From contig CAAGGT010000110.1 in assembly GCA_900769465.1 (NCBI GenBank), positions 11,870-75,869 on the forward strand: a stretch of 64,000 bases of DNA, written 5' to 3'. The position numbers and the translations under genes are program-made. Each line of letters begins with the position of its first letter. Position 1 is the stretch's first letter. Shown here piece by piece: positions 47,693 to 57,419 of the stretch. The notes under the pieces are model-generated. The model saw only the letters and a list, made by a program, of their open reading frames with translations, was not told the origin of the DNA and made no database searches. The stretch is from Bacteroidaceae bacterium (lineage in GTDB: Bacteria > Bacteroidota > Bacteroidia > Bacteroidales > Bacteroidaceae).

Positions 47693-49840
47693 TCACTCAT
47701 CAACAAGTTCAAAATCGAGCTGTTTCCTATCCAGGTTTGCACGCATTATGCGAATGCGCACCGGGTCGCCGATTGTAAATTTACGCTTACGGCGACGGCC
47801 TATTATACAGTAGTTGGCCTCATCGAACTCATAATAATCGTCCTGCAAGGTACGCATGGGAACCATTCCCTCGCACTTGTTCTCGTTAATCTCGGCATAG
47901 AAACCCCATTCGGTAACACCACTGATCACCGCATCGAACTCCTCGCCTATATGCTCGCTCATAAATTCTACCTGCTTGTACTTTATGCTGGCACGCTCTG
48001 CATTTGCAGCAACCTGCTCCTGTGCCGAACAGTGTTCACACAAATCCTCATACTTTGGTTTGCTCACCGTGCGTGCCTCTAGTGTCAGGTAGCGGTGCAG
48101 CAGACGATGTACCAGTAAATCGGGGTAACGGCGTATAGGCGATGTAAAGTGTGTATAATAGCGGAACGCAAGGCCATAATGTCCGATATTTTCTGTTGAA
48201 TACCTTGCCTTCTGCATTGTACGCAACGAAATCTGCTCAATAACGTTCTGCTCCTTGCTGCCGTGTACCTCTTTTAAAAGGCTGTTAAGTGCCGATGCCG
48301 ACGTTGTGCGTCCGCTTGCACTCTTCATCTTATATCCCAATTTGCTCACAAACTTGGAAAGCATGGAGATCTTCTCGGGATTAGGTTGGTCGTGTATACG
48401 GTATACGAATGTCTTCAACGGAGAAGAGGGTGCCTTGCGGCCTATCTTTTCGGCAACAGTGCGGTTGGCAAGAAGCATAAACTCCTCTATGAGTTGATGC
48501 GACTCGTTGCTCTCGCTGAAATAGACCGACAGAGGTTTTCCTTTATCATCGAGACGGAAATGTACCTGTGCCTGCTGAAAGTCGATTGCTCCGGCCTGGA
48601 AACGTTTCTCACGCATCTTCTGCGCAAGCATATTCAAAATCTTTATCTCGTCGCTGTACAATCCCTCGCCCTTTTCTATGATTTCCTGAACCTCGTCGTA
48701 GCAGAAGCGGTGATTGCTGTTGATGACAGTGCGGACAATTTCAAATTTCTTGACCTCGGCTTTTGCGTTCATTGTAAATATTACCGAATAGGCCAGTTTG
48801 TCTTCGTGCGGACGCAACGAGCAGAGATCGTTGCATAGACGTTCGGGAAGCATGGGGATGGTGCGGTCAACCAGATATATTGATGTCGCGCGCTTGAAAG
48901 CCTCTTTATCGATTACGCTACCCTCGGTAACATAGTGCGATACATCGGCTATGTGCACACCAATCTCCCACAAGCCATCGCCGACACTGCGAATAGATAG
49001 TGCGTCGTCAAAATCCTTTGCATCGTCGGGGTCGATAGTCATTGTTGTAACGCCGCGAAAATCCTTGCGGGCAGCAATCTCCTCGGCTGTTATATCTGCT
49101 GACAGTTGCTCCGCGGCCTGTTCCACCGCTGCCGGATAGGTGTACGGCAGGCCATACTCGGCAAGAATTGCATTCATCTCGGTGTTGTTGTCACCGCTCT
49201 TGCCAAGAATGTCAACAACCTTACCGACAGGATTTTTGCTGTCAAGAGGCCACTCGAGAAGCTTTACAACAGCCTTTTCACCACTCTTTCCACCCTTGAG
49301 CAAATCCTTTGGAATGAAGATATCATTGGGCATCATACGGTTCTCCGTAATAAGGAAGGCGTAATGCTTCTCTACACAAAGTTCGCCCACAAAGGTGTCG
49401 TGAGTGCGCTTTATAATCTCCACAACCTCACCCTCACGACCTCGCCCGCGGCGTCTGGCAAAAAGTGCCACACGCACAATGTCATCTGTTAACGCGTGCG
49501 CCGAATTACGTTCACTGACAAGTACCGGTTCGCCACCATCCTCGGGGTAGAACTCGTTATAACCGTCCTTACTGCGGGAGAAGCGCCCCACCATAATGGA
49601 CGAGTTGTCGGCCAGACGGTATTTCCTGAATTCAGGCTCAATCAAATAGCCATCAAAAACCATATCATCGAGTATGTTCACGCACAGAGTACGTGCCGAT
49701 GTCGAAGTAAATCCAAGTTCCTTGAATATCTCCTTTGGGCTCACTATACGGCTATCGTTGCGGTTGAAGAAATCAATCATCATATCAACGACTGCACCTT
49801 TGTTAAGACGTCCCTTTCCCTTTGAACCTTTCTTTGACAT
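47693..49840 (-). CDS. rnr: Ribonuclease R
   Basis: 715 residues. An N-terminal helix-turn-helix-like segment (SPKEIFKELGFTSTSART) is followed by cold-shock domains. The RNB catalytic domain has MTIDPDDAKDFDDALS near residue 270 (the metal-binding aspartates), and HYTHFTSPIRRYPDLLVHR. A C-terminal S1 domain (GEEFDAVISGVTEWGFYAEI) comes last. It is a processive 3'-5' exoribonuclease for structured RNA. The strongly basic tail of E. coli RNase R is absent. On the minus strand it is followed, 66 bases on, by the two-component operon. Confidence 0.95.
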   Translation of the reverse strand: MSKKGSKGKGRLNKGAVVDMMIDFFNRNDSRIVSPKEIFKELGFTSTSARTLCVNILDDMVFDGYLIEPEFRKYRLADNSSIMVGRFSRSKDGYNEFYPEDGGEPVLVSERNSAHALTDDIVRVALFARRRGRGREGEVVEIIKRTHDTFVGELCVEKHYAFLITENRMMPNDIFIPKDLLKGGKSGEKAVVKLLEWPLDSKNPVGKVVDILGKSGDNNTEMNAILAEYGLPYTYPAAVEQAAEQLSADITAEEIAARKDFRGVTTMTIDPDDAKDFDDALSIRSVGDGLWEIGVHIADVSHYVTEGSVIDKEAFKRATSIYLVDRTIPMLPERLCNDLCSLRPHEDKLAYSVIFTMNAKAEVKKFEIVRTVINSNHRFCYDEVQEIIEKGEGLYSDEIKILNMLAQKMREKRFQAGAIDFQQAQVHFRLDDKGKPLSVYFSESNESHQLIEEFMLLANRTVAEKIGRKAPSSPLKTFVYRIHDQPNPEKISMLSKFVSKLGYKMKSASGRTTSASALNSLLKEVHGSKEQNVIEQISLRTMQKARYSTENIGHYGLAFRYYTHFTSPIRRYPDLLVHRLLHRYLTLEARTVSKPKYEDLCEHCSAQEQVAANAERASIKYKQVEFMSEHIGEEFDAVISGVTEWGFYAEINENKCEGMVPMRTLQDDYYEFDEANYCIIGRRRKRKFTIGDPVRIRIMRANLDRKQLDFELVDE

Positions 49841-50047
49841 AATTCCAAAATTTTATTGTTGCTAAATTAACAATAAAACCGCACATTGCAATTGAGGAGA
49901 GTTCAATTTTTAACCTTTAAATATTTTTAATAAGGCAAGAAGCTCTATTGCCATACACATTATACACGACATTGTTCATAAAGAGATAAAGGAATCTGCA
50001 GGAATGAGTACCGGAGGAAAGAAAAAAAGTTTCCGCTTTTTTTCTGA
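49841..50047. other. Divergent intergenic region, rnr / PepSY-like gene
   Basis: No gene seen. A possible rnr promoter lies near the start (TTG, 19 bases, TAATTTAG on the minus strand, one mismatch). A 10-bp A/T stem at 50020-50045 (arms 50020-50029 and 50036-50045, loop 6) with T-runs could stop transcription on either strand. It overlaps the edge of the repeat element at 50048. Confidence 0.4.
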
Positions 50048-50083
50048 ATTTCAAATTCATTTCAGAATTGTATATAATCTTTG
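50048..50083 (+). promoter_or_regulatory. PepSY-like gene promoter with 11-bp-period repeat
   Basis: ATTTCA (50048-50053), 5 bases, ATTTCA (50059-50064), 11 bases, then AATCTTTG (50076-50083). The -7 lacks the leading TA, as expected for an activator-dependent promoter. An inverted repeat TTCTGAA/TTCAGAA (50042-50048, 50061-50067) overlaps it. The geometry equals that upstream of the response regulator. Confidence 0.6.
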
Positions 50084-50159
50084 CAGTGTAAATAACGAAC
50101 AGCACGCCTTTCAGCGGCGTTAAAGATAGAGATTTGTACTAACTATAAAAAAGAAGATT

Positions 50160-50600
50160 ATGAAAAAGATTTTATTGATTTTGGTTGCGATTTTTTCAGT
50201 AGGTATTTTCAGTGCCCAGGCCGACAACGATAAGTTGATAGACAAGAAACAGTTGCCTGAAGCGGCACAACAGTTCATAGATGCACATTTTGCCGGTATC
50301 GGAATCACATATGCTAAAGAGGAGTGGCATATACTATTCAGTTCGTATGAAGTGAAGCTTGCCGACGGTACGAAGATTGAATTCACGAATAAAGGCAACT
50401 GGGATGAGGTTGATTGCCGATTCGGAGAAGTTCCTGCTGCCATCATTCCACAACCCATCAAGGAGTATATCAAAAATAACTTTGCAGGCGAAAAGGTTTT
50501 GTATATAGAAAAGGACCGTAACGACTACGAGGTAAAACTCTCAAACCGTCTTGAACTTAAATTTGACAAGAATTTCAACATATACGACATAGACGATTGA
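50160..50600 (+). CDS. Secreted PepSY-like protein (DUF2874 type)
   Basis: 146 residues. The signal peptide is cleaved after about residue 21 (IFSAQA). Two PepSY-like halves follow: LPEAAQQFIDAHFAG with YEVKLADGTKIEFTNKGNWDEVD, then IPQPIKEYIKNNFAG with YEVKLSNRLELKFDKNFNIYDID. It is periplasmic. Proteins of this type resemble beta-lactamase-inhibitor folds and often accompany two-component systems in Bacteroidetes. It may act as a sensor partner or envelope-stress protein; that is inference. It is monocistronic with a strong terminator. Confidence 0.85.
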   Translation: MKKILLILVAIFSVGIFSAQADNDKLIDKKQLPEAAQQFIDAHFAGIGITYAKEEWHILFSSYEVKLADGTKIEFTNKGNWDEVDCRFGEVPAAIIPQPIKEYIKNNFAGEKVLYIEKDRNDYEVKLSNRLELKFDKNFNIYDIDD

Positions 50601-50628
50601 TAACCCTCATAAACCATGACATAAACAA

Positions 50629-50658
50629 GGTGAGGCTGCCTTTTAGGGCAGCCTCACC
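50629..50658. terminator. Bidirectional terminator
   Basis: Perfect 12-bp GC-rich stem (50629-50640 with 50647-50658), 6-base loop, between the convergent PepSY-like gene and sdhB. Confidence 0.85.
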
Positions 50659-50680
50659 AATTTATTTATACAGATATCTA

Positions 50681-51436
50681 TCAGTCTTTCAGTTTCGCCT
50701 TGATGAACTCACGGTTCAAACGTGCGATATTGCTGATTGATACACACTTGGGGCACTCGGCCTCACAAGCACGTGTGTTTGTACAGTTACCGAAACCAAG
50801 CTCGTCCATCTTGGCAACCATAGCCTTCACACGCTTTGCAGCCTCAACCTTACCCTGTGGCAACAAAGCAAACTGGCTAACCTTTGCCGAAACGAACAAC
50901 ATTGCAGAACCGTTCTTACAAGCAGCTACACAAGCACCGCAACCGATACAAGCAGCAGCGTCCATAGCCTCCTCGGCAATATCCTTGCCAATAGGAATTG
51001 CATTGGCGTCGGGCATACCACCGGTGTTGATTGACACATAACCACCGGCCTGCTGAATCTTGTCGAACGCTGTACGGTCAACCATAAGGTCACGGATTAC
51101 AGGGAAACCGGCTGAACGCCATGGCTCAACGGTGATAACGTCACCATCCTTGAAACGGCGCATATAGAGCTGACAGGTTGTAGCACCTGTTGCAGGGCCA
51201 TGAGGATGACCGTTCACGTAGAGTGAACACATACCGCAGATACCCTCGCGGCAGTCGTGGTCGAACACAACCGGTTCTTTATTCTCGTTTACCAACTGCT
51301 CGTTAAGAATATCAAGCATCTCGAGGAATGAGGTATCGCCCGGAATATCCTTCATCTGATAGGTCTCGAAAGCACCTTTAGCTTTAGGACCTCTCTGACG
51401 CCATACCTTCAATGTAAAACTTATATTTTTGTCCAT
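50681..51436 (-). CDS. sdhB: Succinate dehydrogenase/fumarate reductase iron-sulfur subunit
   Basis: 251 residues. 2Fe-2S cysteines are at about 62, 67, 70 and 88 ([10 protein letters not shown]). A C-terminal bacterial ferredoxin domain has [11 protein letters not shown] (163-173) and cysteines at 218, 224, 228 and 231. It carries electrons between the flavoprotein and the cytochrome b. In Bacteroides this complex works mainly as fumarate reductase. It is last gene of the C-A-B operon. Confidence 0.96.
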   Translation of the reverse strand: MDKNISFTLKVWRQRGPKAKGAFETYQMKDIPGDTSFLEMLDILNEQLVNENKEPVVFDHDCREGICGMCSLYVNGHPHGPATGATTCQLYMRRFKDGDVITVEPWRSAGFPVIRDLMVDRTAFDKIQQAGGYVSINTGGMPDANAIPIGKDIAEEAMDAAACIGCGACVAACKNGSAMLFVSAKVSQFALLPQGKVEAAKRVKAMVAKMDELGFGNCTNTRACEAECPKCVSISNIARLNREFIKAKLKD

Positions 51437-51457
51437 TGCTTACAAATTTAGGAATGA

Positions 51458-53416
51458 TTAGTTTTTGTAGTTACGCTGCTGTACCTTGATGTACTGATAG
51501 TTGAGGTCCTCCTTGATGAGTTCCGGCTCCTGACCCTGGCCTGTGTATTTCCAGCAAGCCACGTATGAGAAATTCTCATCGTCGCGCTTAGCCTCACCCT
51601 CCTCGGTCTGGTGCTCCTCGCGGAAGTGACCACCGCAAGACTCCTCACGATTGAGGGCATCGTATGCCATCAAGCGGCCAATCTCGATGAAATCGAGCAG
51701 ACGGAGAGCCTTCTCAAGTTCAATGTTGAGAGTATCAGCCTCACCAGGAATGCGGAGTTCGCTCCAGAAGAGTTTCTCAACGCGGTCAATCTCCTTGAGA
51801 GCCTTCTCAAGAGACTCCTTGGTACGTGCCATACCCACGTTGTCCCACATAACAAGACCAAGCTCCTTGTGGATAGAATCGACACTGCGTGTACCCTTGA
51901 TAGCCATCAACTTGGCAATCTTGTCGTTTACAGCCTTCTCAGCCTCAACGAATTCAGGAGCATCAGTGCTGAAGCGTGGAACCTGAATCTGATCAGCAAG
52001 GTAGTTCTGTATTGTATAAGGAAGAACAAAGTAACCGTCGGCAAGACCTTGCATGAGAGCCGATGCACCAAGACGGTTTGCACCATGGTCGCTGAAGTTA
52101 GCCTCACCGATAGCGAACAAACCGGGAACAGATGTCTGCAACTCATAATCTACCCAAATACCACCCATTGTATAGTGGATAGCCGGGAAGATCATCATTG
52201 GCTCCTTGTATGGGTTTGTATCGGCGATCTCCTCGTACATATCGAAGAGGTTACCATAACGCTGACGTACTACATCCTCACCCAGACGCTGGATAGCATA
52301 CTTGAAGTCGAGGAACACAGCCAAACCGGTGTTGTTTACGCCATAACCAGCATCGCAACGCTCTTTTGCAGCACGTGATGCAACGTCACGTGGAACAAGG
52401 TTACCGAATGCCGGATAACGACGCTCCAAGTAGAAGTCACGGTCCTCATCGGGAATATCGTTAGGATGCTTCTTGCCGGCCTGGAGAGCCTTTGCATCCT
52501 CCAATTTCTTTGGAACCCAAATGCGACCGTCGTTACGGAGTGACTCAGACATAAGTGTCAACTTAGACTGCTTGTCACCGTGAACAGGAACGCAGGTTGG
52601 GTGAATCTGTGCATAACATGGGTTCGCAAACCAAGCACCCTTACGGTAGCACTGGAGAGCTGCAGAACCGTTGCTACCCATAGCATTTGTAGAAAGGAAG
52701 TATGCGTTACCGTAACCACCGGTACCGATAACTACGGCGTGAGCAGCGAAACGCTCAATCTTACCGGTCACAAGGTTACGCGCGATGATACCGCGTGCAC
52801 GACCGTCGATGATTACAACATCGAGCATCTCGTAACGGGTGTAAACCTTTACGGTACCCTGGTTAACCTGGTAGTTGAGTGCAGAGTAAGCACCGAGAAG
52901 AAGCTGCTGACCGGTCTGGCCACGGGCATAGAATGTACGCGATACCTGGGCACCACCGAATGAACGGTTAGCCAAAAGACCGCCGTACTCACGTGCAAAA
53001 GGAACGCATTGTGCTACACACTGGTCGATGATTGCACCTGACACCTCGGCCAAACGGTGAACATTAGCCTCGCGTGCGCGGTAGTCACCACCCTTTATTG
53101 TATCGTAGAAGAGACGGTAAACAGAGTCACCATCGTTCTGATAGTTCTTTGCAGCATTGATACCGCCCTGCGCAGCAATTGAGTGAGCGCGACGTGGAGA
53201 ATCCTGAATACAGAAGTTAAGCACGTTGAAACCCATGGCACCAAGTGATGCGGCAGCCGATGCACCGGCAAGACCTGTACCCACAACAATGATGTCCAAC
53301 TTACGTTTGTTGGCAGGGTTCACCAATTTCTGGTGTGCCTTGTAGTTAGTCCATTTTTCAGCCAATGGGCCTTCGGGAATTTTAGAATCCACTTTTACTG
53401 AACTTATTTTTGCCAT
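51458..53416 (-). CDS. sdhA: Succinate dehydrogenase/fumarate reductase flavoprotein subunit
   Basis: 652 residues. The FAD motif GTGLAG is at 46-51. The covalent FAD histidine is in [21 protein letters not shown] (His near 78). Active-site segments include [25 protein letters not shown] and [11 protein letters not shown]. It interconverts succinate and fumarate. It has the Wolinella/Bacteroides type of length and C-terminus. It lies between sdhC and sdhB. Confidence 0.97.
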   Translation of the reverse strand: MAKISSVKVDSKIPEGPLAEKWTNYKAHQKLVNPANKRKLDIIVVGTGLAGASAAASLGAMGFNVLNFCIQDSPRRAHSIAAQGGINAAKNYQNDGDSVYRLFYDTIKGGDYRAREANVHRLAEVSGAIIDQCVAQCVPFAREYGGLLANRSFGGAQVSRTFYARGQTGQQLLLGAYSALNYQVNQGTVKVYTRYEMLDVVIIDGRARGIIARNLVTGKIERFAAHAVVIGTGGYGNAYFLSTNAMGSNGSAALQCYRKGAWFANPCYAQIHPTCVPVHGDKQSKLTLMSESLRNDGRIWVPKKLEDAKALQAGKKHPNDIPDEDRDFYLERRYPAFGNLVPRDVASRAAKERCDAGYGVNNTGLAVFLDFKYAIQRLGEDVVRQRYGNLFDMYEEIADTNPYKEPMMIFPAIHYTMGGIWVDYELQTSVPGLFAIGEANFSDHGANRLGASALMQGLADGYFVLPYTIQNYLADQIQVPRFSTDAPEFVEAEKAVNDKIAKLMAIKGTRSVDSIHKELGLVMWDNVGMARTKESLEKALKEIDRVEKLFWSELRIPGEADTLNIELEKALRLLDFIEIGRLMAYDALNREESCGGHFREEHQTEEGEAKRDDENFSYVACWKYTGQGQEPELIKEDLNYQYIKVQQRNYKN

Positions 53417-53451
53417 AATATATATGTTTTAGATTTTACACTGAATTATTA

Positions 53452-54174
53452 TTAGCAACAAGCTGCGCCACATTCAATGGTGCCCAAAGCACCAAGACCA
53501 AAGAAACCGGCAACAACAACAGCCAAGAAACCAAGAACAATCAAAGTAACGATTACGTTACCGATAGCCTTCCAACGGCAGAACCATACCTTGTTGTTGA
53601 TACCGAGTGTCTGCATTGCGCTCCAGAAACCGTGTGTGAGGTGGAACCACAAAGCTGCCAACCAAACAACATAAAGAGCTGCATAGACCGGACAGGTAAA
53701 GGTCTTTGCAATGTAACCTGAACCGTTTGCAACATTCTCCATAACAACGGGTTCTACGTGCATACCCAACTTGTGAAGAACCTCGGGCAACTGCATATTT
53801 GCCCAGAAATTGAAAAGGTGCAAGCCCAAACCAAGAACTACAATGATACCGAGAACAAGCATATTCTGCGATGCCCAAGATACACCCTTTGGTCTTTCGG
53901 CAACAGCATAACGCTGTGAACCGCGAGCCTTTCTGTTCTGGATTGTAAGGATGAAAGCAAAAACAAAGTGTGCAACAACAAGAGCAGCAAGACCAGCTGT
54001 TCCCACCAATGCATACCAGTTAGCTCCCAAAAACTCACAAATCATGTTGTAACCCTCGGTGCTGAAGATAGCAACCAAGTTCATTGCCATGTGGAAAAGA
54101 AGGAAGAGCACAAGGGCTACACCCGATACACTCATTACAACCTTTCTTCCCACAGAAGATTTAGATAACCACAT
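53452..54174 (-). CDS. sdhC: Succinate dehydrogenase/fumarate reductase cytochrome b subunit
   Basis: 240 residues with five predicted membrane helices. Histidines in LFHMAMN, VAHFVFAF, GLHLFNF and HLTHGFWSAM fit the di-haem cytochrome b fold of the Wolinella-type complex. It anchors the enzyme and exchanges electrons with menaquinone. No sdhD follows, as expected for this type. The C-terminus ends in a Cys-rich tail (ECGAACC). It is first gene of the operon, with a consensus promoter upstream. Confidence 0.94.
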   Translation of the reverse strand: MWLSKSSVGRKVVMSVSGVALVLFLLFHMAMNLVAIFSTEGYNMICEFLGANWYALVGTAGLAALVVAHFVFAFILTIQNRKARGSQRYAVAERPKGVSWASQNMLVLGIIVVLGLGLHLFNFWANMQLPEVLHKLGMHVEPVVMENVANGSGYIAKTFTCPVYAALYVVWLAALWFHLTHGFWSAMQTLGINNKVWFCRWKAIGNVIVTLIVLGFLAVVVAGFFGLGALGTIECGAACC

Positions 54175-54245
54175 AATGAATTGATTTTAAATTATATAAT
54201 AAATAAATAGTTTACACTACTCCAAAAAGCAAATTTTACAAATGA

Positions 54246-54279
54246 CAAAAATAAACTTTTTTTTATAAAAAAAAGCAAA
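54246..54279 (-). promoter_or_regulatory. sdhCAB promoter
   Basis: Minus strand: TTTG at 54279-54276, 22-base spacer, TATTTTTG at 54253-54246. The leader is about 65 bases. Confidence 0.65.
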
Positions 54280-54371
54280 AGGCCCTTTTTTTTTGAGCTT
54301 ACGGGTGTTTCACCATAAAGAAACAAAAAACTCATCCAAAAATATCAATAATCAAAAAAAGCATTCTTGTA

Positions 54372-54402
54372 TTGGCATTGACACACACTTTTGTTACATT
54401 TG
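54372..54402 (+). promoter_or_regulatory. Promoter of the GPH transporter gene
   Basis: TTG at 54372-54374, 20-base spacer, TACATTTG at 54395-54402. The leader is about 27 bases to the ATG at 54436. Confidence 0.6.
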
Positions 54403-54435
54403 CCAAAATTTAATCACAAAAACATAAAAAACACT

Positions 54436-55827
54436 ATGGCTACATTAAAGGAAAAAATAGGATATGGATTGGGCGACATGGCCTCGTCAATGTTCTGGAA
54501 AGTATTCAGTGCGTACCTGCCGATATTCTATACTAATGTGTTCGGACTCGACCTTGGCCTTGCAGCCCTGTTGTTCCTTGTAACAAAAATATGGGATGCG
54601 GTATCGGACCCTATGATGGGTATCATTGCCGACCGTACCACAACCAGATGGGGAAAGTACCGTCCATACCTTCTATGGATAGCTGTACCGTTTGCCATTG
54701 CAGGTGTCCTGCTGTTCACAACACCGTCATTTGATGAAACAGGAAAGAATATCTGGGCCTTTGCCACATACATCCTGATGATGACAATATACACGGCAAT
54801 CAACGTCCCATACGGTTCTATGCTTGGAGTTATGACAGAAGATACCGATGAAAAGACAGTTTTTTCATCATACAGAATGTTCTTTGCCTACACCGGTTCG
54901 TTCATTGTGCTTGCCCTTTGGGAACCACTCTGCAACTCCATCGCAGGCGTTAGCGGAAAGCTGACTTATGAGCCGCAGGCGTGGCAGACGGCAATGATTG
55001 TCGTAAGCACAATATGCCTTGTGCTGTTCGTCCTCACATTCAAGATGACACGTGAAAGAATAAAGCCGGCAATAAAGCGGAGCAATGTTGCCGACGATTT
55101 GAAATCACTTCTCCACAACGGTCCCTGGTGGATACTGCTGGGCGGTGTTCTGTTCTTCAATTTCTTTGGTGCTGTAAGATATGCCGTCATTCCATACTAT
55201 TTCACGACACAGATTGCTGAAGGCGCTACACTCTCTTTTTTCTCTATAGAATTCCTTTTCTACGCAGGCATCTTCTTTACAATTGGAGAAATTGCCAATA
55301 TGGTTGGTGTAGCCATTGCCACACCCATAACATTCAAACTTGGTAAGAAGAGTACATTCCTCTATTCACTGTTTGCCATTATGGCATTGTGCATAGCTTT
55401 CTACTATGTACCCACAGACTCCACAGGTGGATATTGGACACTGCTGCTGCTACAAATAATAACAGGTATTTTTACAGGAATAATATCACCGCTTGTGTGG
55501 AGTATGTATGCCGATATTTCAGACTATGCCGAGCTTAAGTTCAAGACAGCATCTACCGGATTGATATTCTCGTCATCGTCAATGGCGCAGAAATTCGGTG
55601 GTGCATTCGGAACATCAGCTGTACTGTGGTTGCTTGCGGCATTCGGTTTCAACACAGCTGAAGGCGCTGTACAGACCCCCGATGCAATTGAAGGATTAAG
55701 GCTGCTTATCAGTTGGATTCCGGCCGGAATTGCAGCCCTGTCGGCAGTATTCATATTCATCTACCCGCTCACTACAAAACGGATGAAAGAGATAAACAAC
55801 AAACTCAAGAGTACAAGAGAGATTTAG
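54436..55827 (+). CDS. GPH-family glycoside:cation symporter (MelB-like)
   Basis: 463 residues from the ATG at 54436, 12 membrane segments. The GPH signature WDAVSDPMMGIIADRTTTRWGKYRPYLLW follows the second helix, with ITGIFTGIISPLVWSMYADISDYAE in the C-half. The aspartates in the signature bind cation and sugar in MelB. It imports a glycoside with Na+ or H+; the sugar is unknown. It stands alone with its own promoter and terminator, not in a polysaccharide utilisation cluster. Confidence 0.92.
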   Translation: MATLKEKIGYGLGDMASSMFWKVFSAYLPIFYTNVFGLDLGLAALLFLVTKIWDAVSDPMMGIIADRTTTRWGKYRPYLLWIAVPFAIAGVLLFTTPSFDETGKNIWAFATYILMMTIYTAINVPYGSMLGVMTEDTDEKTVFSSYRMFFAYTGSFIVLALWEPLCNSIAGVSGKLTYEPQAWQTAMIVVSTICLVLFVLTFKMTRERIKPAIKRSNVADDLKSLLHNGPWWILLGGVLFFNFFGAVRYAVIPYYFTTQIAEGATLSFFSIEFLFYAGIFFTIGEIANMVGVAIATPITFKLGKKSTFLYSLFAIMALCIAFYYVPTDSTGGYWTLLLLQIITGIFTGIISPLVWSMYADISDYAELKFKTASTGLIFSSSSMAQKFGGAFGTSAVLWLLAAFGFNTAEGAVQTPDAIEGLRLLISWIPAGIAALSAVFIFIYPLTTKRMKEINNKLKSTREI

Positions 55828-55841
55828 AATTTGTATATTAT

Positions 55842-55892
55842 ACAAGAATTGGACCCACAGAATTCAAAAAGTTCTGTGGGTCCAATTCTTGT
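55842..55892. terminator. Bidirectional terminator
   Basis: Perfect 21-bp stem (55842-55862 with 55872-55892), 9-base loop, between the convergent transporter and barrel genes. Confidence 0.92.
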
Positions 55893-55906
55893 TCTTTAGA
55901 ACATGC

Positions 55907-56980
55907 TCACTTGAATAGTTTCCTGAACAACTGCAGGTCGGGTGACAGACGAAGTATCACCTGCTGTGAACAATCCACAACATTTTCGGTATAATGGAAC
56001 GATGCATTCACATAACATTGTACATACCTTTTGTCGAGCAGATAGAGGCTTACATCCATACGGTCATAAAAACCGCTACGGTAATAAGGGTCGCCGCGAT
56101 GCAATGACGAACCATACTTTTCATAATCTGAGAATTGAGGGTTACCGGCATACAGACGGTTACGCAGTTCTATTCTCCATTTACGTAAACGCACATCGCC
56201 CAGAAAGCCGACCGGTGTTTTCCACAGCATATCCTTGCGGTCGCGATTTAGGGAAAGCATAAGGCCGGCCTCGACACTGAAGGCATCAAACCACCACAAG
56301 CTACTAACCTCGAAGCCTATATGCGGGTTAATCATCACCTTGTCGTATACACTCAACACATTGGAATGGCGAGGTACAGAAAAATGAAGCATCTGAACAT
56401 TCCAGCCACCGTAAAAACCTCTATAACCGAAACGGGCATCCGAAACAATCTCAAATATTTCGCGCTCCGCTGTGCCTTGCTTGTTAATCCAATTGCAATA
56501 AACTTCGGCATATCCCAACTTGCACTCATATTTCAAGAGCGCACCATGCAGGAGAGGAGAATAGTAGCGCAAGGAATCATACACGAAGATGTCCGGAAGT
56601 TCGCGATGCAACAACTTGCGCGGGAAAGAACCGAAGATACCCGAGAAACGCCCGTTGTCGTAATGGTAATAGATAGTTATATCAAAATTTGAAATACCGC
56701 TTATACCAAAATCCTTTATGGCCCGGATACCGGCCATAACAACATTATCACTAAAACCTACACCGACATCGGCACCCAAACGCGACCCGAAAAGGGTTTG
56801 AGAACACTGATAAGGACTACGCGACTCACGATTGTCGAAAAAGCAGTAGTCCTCTATACCCAAAAGCATATGGAGCCCCCTATCCTTTACACTCACAGGC
56901 ATATCATCTTGATTCCATGCCTGCGCACAGACATCGAGTGCAGCTACAAAAAACAGGAAGGATATTATACAATATTTCAT
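55907..56980 (-). CDS. Predicted outer-membrane beta-barrel protein, unknown function
   Basis: 357 residues. The signal peptide is cleaved after about residue 19 (DVCAQA). Alternating hydrophobic/aromatic strands run throughout (FDITIYYHYDNGRFSGIFG, AEVYCNWINK, WNVQMLHFSV, GFEVSSLWWFDAFSVEAGLML, VDVSLYLLD-like and QCYVNASFHYT), typical of a barrel of roughly 12-16 strands. The C-terminus ends in FRKLF, near the usual aromatic end of barrels. No family recognised. It is single-gene, with no obvious partner. Confidence 0.6.
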   Translation of the reverse strand: MKYCIISFLFFVAALDVCAQAWNQDDMPVSVKDRGLHMLLGIEDYCFFDNRESRSPYQCSQTLFGSRLGADVGVGFSDNVVMAGIRAIKDFGISGISNFDITIYYHYDNGRFSGIFGSFPRKLLHRELPDIFVYDSLRYYSPLLHGALLKYECKLGYAEVYCNWINKQGTAEREIFEIVSDARFGYRGFYGGWNVQMLHFSVPRHSNVLSVYDKVMINPHIGFEVSSLWWFDAFSVEAGLMLSLNRDRKDMLWKTPVGFLGDVRLRKWRIELRNRLYAGNPQFSDYEKYGSSLHRGDPYYRSGFYDRMDVSLYLLDKRYVQCYVNASFHYTENVVDCSQQVILRLSPDLQLFRKLFK

Positions 56981-57088
56981 CTGAACCTTTATGTTTTAAA
57001 TATCATATAAGAACAATTGTCAAGGAATCAAAAACCGGCAAAACCTGCAATTGTTCAAAAAACGGCACTATGCCCGCATTAAAAAGAA

Positions 57089-57120
57089 AAGCGGAGATAG
57101 TTTTTCAACTATCTCCGCTT
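57089..57120 (-). terminator. Terminator of the tRNA gene
   Basis: Perfect 14-bp stem (57089-57102 with 57107-57120), 4-base loop. On the minus strand it is followed by TTTTCTTTTT. It starts 3 bases after the tRNA 3' end. Confidence 0.9.
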
Positions 57121-57123
57121 CAG

Positions 57124-57197
57124 TAGCGAGACCCGGGATTGAACCGGGGACCTCATGATTATGAATCATGCGCTCTAACCAGCTGAGCTATCTCGCC
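57124..57197 (-). tRNA. tRNA with CAU anticodon (probably elongator Met)
   Basis: A 74-base cloverleaf on the minus strand: acceptor 57191-57197 with 57125-57131, D arm with AGCTCAGCTGGTTAGAGC, anticodon loop TTCATAA between CATGA and TCATG, T arm with GGTTCAATCCC. The anticodon is CAU. Base 1 is G and base 72 is U, a wobble end pair. CCA is not encoded. CAU also occurs in initiator Met and in Ile2 (lysidine-modified); initiator is unlikely since the D and anticodon stems lack its marks, while Ile2 cannot be excluded by eye. Confidence 0.93.
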
Positions 57198-57214
57198 ATC
57201 GCATTTTTGCGGTG

Positions 57215-57246
57215 CAAAGATATATCTATAATTTTGATTTGGCAAA
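57215..57246 (-). promoter_or_regulatory. tRNA promoter
   Basis: Minus strand: TTTG at 57246-57243, 20-base spacer, TATCTTTG at 57222-57215, a full consensus. The predicted start is about 10 bases before the mature tRNA 5' end. Confidence 0.8.
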
Positions 57247-57419
57247 TTTTTTACTTGTTTTTCATCAAAAAAAAATTCCAGAGCATTTGAACAATATTTT
57301 AAAATCAATAATTATCTTAAAAAAGATGATAAACAAGTTATTAAAATTGGATTTATGATTTATAATTATTATCTTGCGACAGATATACAACTTGTTTTAA
57401 CATATAACTTTACGTTACA

